Part shown: positions 6,318-7,497 of the stretch, one piece after another
How the letters are laid out: the number at the start of each line of letters is the position of its first letter
Numbering within the stretch: the first letter of the stretch is position 1
NCBI GenBank assembly: GCA_905480565.1
Contig: CAJQQW010000377.1
Coordinates: forward strand, 1 to 7,497
Length of the DNA: 7,497 nucleotides
Direction of reading: 5' to 3'
Source of the DNA: an uncultured Halioglobus sp.
GTDB taxonomy: Bacteria > Pseudomonadota > Gammaproteobacteria > Pseudomonadales > Halieaceae
Notes under the pieces: generated by a model
What the model was told of the DNA's origin: nothing
Seen by the model: only the letters and a program-made list of their open reading frames with translations
Databases searched by the model: none
Position numbers and translations under genes: made by a program

Positions 6318-6710
6318 TTACTGCTGAATGGCGCGTGTTCTCCCGTTCTGATCAATAGCGACAAATACAAACTCGCCCTCGGTAACTTTTAGGGGATCAC
6401 CACTGTGCTGGGAATTGATCCAGACCTCTACCAGAATACGGATTGAGCTGCGGCCGATATCAAGCACTTCACAGTAGCACGACACAACAGCACCTACATG
6501 CACTGGTGTTAAAAAGGCCATACCGTTGATTGCGACGGTGGAGGCGCGGCCATCGGCTACCTTCATCGCGGTAATCAGCCCTGCTATGTCCATCTGTGAC
6601 AGCAGCCAGCCCCCGAAAATATCGCCACTGGCATTCGTATCCTTCGGCATAGCAACTGTTTGCAGCGCGAGTGTGCCTCCGGGCCCTGGTGTAGCGTCAA
6701 TATCGTTCAT
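6318..6710 (-). CDS. yciA: YciA-type acyl-CoA thioesterase (hotdog fold)
   Basis: This cytoplasmic thioesterase hydrolyses acyl-CoA esters to free acid and CoA; characterised YciA enzymes act on a broad range of chain lengths. The 130-residue length matches the family (E. coli YciA, 132). The signature MPKDTNASGDIFGGWLLSQMD at residues 21-41 is nearly identical to YciA. Asp41 aligns with the catalytic Asp44 of the Haemophilus influenzae enzyme, and Asn26 and Asp30 are also kept. AFLTPVHVGAVVSCYCEV and SSIRILVEVW follow as the expected hotdog strands and helix. The ribosome site is weak (AGG about eight bases upstream of the ATG). It sits 38 bases downstream of dctM on the same strand, so the two may be co-transcribed, although the functional link is only inferred. 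Confidence 0.94.
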   Translation of the reverse strand: MNDIDATPGPGGTLALQTVAMPKDTNASGDIFGGWLLSQMDIAGLITAMKVADGRASTVAINGMAFLTPVHVGAVVSCYCEVLDIGRSSIRILVEVWINSQHSGDPLKVTEGEFVFVAIDQNGRTRAIQQ

Positions 6711-6723
6711 CTCGATCGCCTGC

Positions 6724-6753
6724 TACCGGCCAATCGCCGGCTATCTTTTTATT
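6724..6753 (+). terminator. Hairpin plus T-tract between dctM and yciA, terminator-like on the plus strand
   Basis: CCGGC (6726-6730) and GCCGG (6736-6740) form a G/C stem around CAATC. Two further pairs are possible past a bulged C (TA at 6724-6725 with TA at 6742-6743). TCTTTTTATTT follows directly. This reads as an intrinsic terminator only for plus-strand transcripts, antisense to the local genes. On the minus strand the same hairpin falls between dctM and yciA just ahead of the yciA start and has no T-run. Confidence 0.3.
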
Positions 6754-7497
6754 TGAGTACGGAAGGTAGCCATGTTGCCATGGCTGGCCAGTACCAGAGT
6801 GCGCCCATCAACATGAGCTGGAGAAGTATAAAGGGAACTACACCCCGGTAGATAGCGCCGGTTGGCACAGATTCCGGGGCAACTCCCCGCAAGTAGAATA
6901 GCGCGAAACCGAAGGGTGGCGTGAGGAATGAGGTCTGGAGATTGAGGGCAATCATGATGCCCAGCCAGACGGGGTCCAGGCCCATGGCAAGCAGTATCGG
7001 ACCCACAATGGGGACCACCACGAACGTAATCTCAATGAAATCCAGAATAAAGCCAAGCAGGAAAATGACCAGCATGACCACCAGGGTCGCACTCACCGCG
7101 CCCCCTGGGAGTTGCTCGAAGAACTGATGAATCAGCTCTTCCCCGCCGAAGCCCCTGAAAACCAGCGAGAAAACTGCGGCGCCGATCAAAATCATGAACA
7201 CCATGCAGGTGACTTCCAGGGTATTCTGCAGCGCTCCTGTGAGCCTCGGAAGGTCCATTTGTCCCTTGGCCATAGCCAGAATTAGTGCGCCTATGGCGCC
7301 GATACCCGAGGCTTCGGTTGGAGTAGCGACGCCGGCGAGAATCGAACCAAGAACAACCATTATGAGTAACAGGGGTGGCAGTAGCCCTCGAGCGACCTCT
7401 TCAAGGGAAATGGGCTCGAGGTCATTGGCTGGTCTGGCGTCCGGGTCGAACCGCGCCTGCAGCAGTAAGTAGATGATGTATAGCCCAACCAGCAGCA
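6749..7497 (-). CDS. dctM: TRAP transporter large permease subunit DctM, C-terminal part (runs off the right edge)
   Basis: DctM is the large membrane subunit that forms the sodium-coupled transport path of a TRAP transporter. The frame stays open from the TAA at 6751-6749 to the right edge, giving about 248 residues, roughly the C-terminal 55-60% of a typical DctM. The first ATG inside the window (7360) is not the real start: the frame continues upstream as LLVGLYIIYLLLQARF, then DPDARPANDLEPISL. Hallmarks include GVATPTEASGIGAIGALIL, FGGEELIHQFFEQLP, LLGFILDFIEITFVVVPIVGPIL and ALNLQTSFLTPPFGFALFYLRG, with several long hydrophobic helices. The small subunit DctQ would be expected beyond the edge. 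The substrate-binding protein is encoded on the opposite strand at 5127-6296, with yciA in between, and probably belongs to the same transporter. Confidence 0.95.
   Translation of the reverse strand, partial: LLVGLYIIYLLLQARFDPDARPANDLEPISLEEVARGLLPPLLLIMVVLGSILAGVATPTEASGIGAIGALILAMAKGQMDLPRLTGALQNTLEVTCMVFMILIGAAVFSLVFRGFGGEELIHQFFEQLPGGAVSATLVVMLVIFLLGFILDFIEITFVVVPIVGPILLAMGLDPVWLGIMIALNLQTSFLTPPFGFALFYLRGVAPESVPTGAIYRGVVPFILLQLMLMGALWYWPAMATWLPSVLK

Overview
This window looks like ordinary core chromosome of a marine gammaproteobacterium. The UvrD and GlmS proteins follow the Escherichia coli proteins almost without gaps. The tripartite (TRAP) transporter of 2-keto-acid type and the style of the small exported protein fit the OM60/NOR5 (Halieaceae) neighbourhood. 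The taxon is inferred from protein flavour only. I see no mobile element, CRISPR array, tRNA or rRNA, and no defence or biosynthetic island.

Layout, left to right. Positions 2-661 (+) hold the last third of glmS (glucosamine-6-phosphate synthase), with an in-frame TAG at 317-319 where a conserved glutamate should be. A small DoxX-type membrane protein follows on the same strand (715-1101). Converging on it are two minus-strand genes: a small exported protein of unknown function (1241-1606) and a bitopic SPOR-domain protein (1686-2708). A divergent intergenic region (2709-2919) separates the SPOR gene from uvrD (2920-5070, +), DNA helicase II. Next comes a TRAP substrate-binding protein, dctP (5127-6296, +). 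It converges on a YciA-type acyl-CoA thioesterase (6318-6710, -) and the C-terminal part of the TRAP large permease dctM (6749-7497, -), which runs off the right edge.

How the genes relate. DctP and DctM probably form one TRAP transporter for a 2-keto acid or similar carboxylate, although they are encoded convergently. The thioesterase lies 38 bases after dctM on the same strand and may be co-transcribed with it. The other genes are separate housekeeping functions: cell-wall precursor synthesis (GlmS), peptidoglycan or division-site binding (SPOR) and DNA repair (UvrD).

The points most worth checking are the nonsense codon in the otherwise intact glmS, the promoter architecture around the SPOR/uvrD divergence, a consensus extended -10 that overlaps the uvrD stop codon in front of dctP, and the apparently membrane-anchored DctP. 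I found no convincing evidence of a new biological system here.
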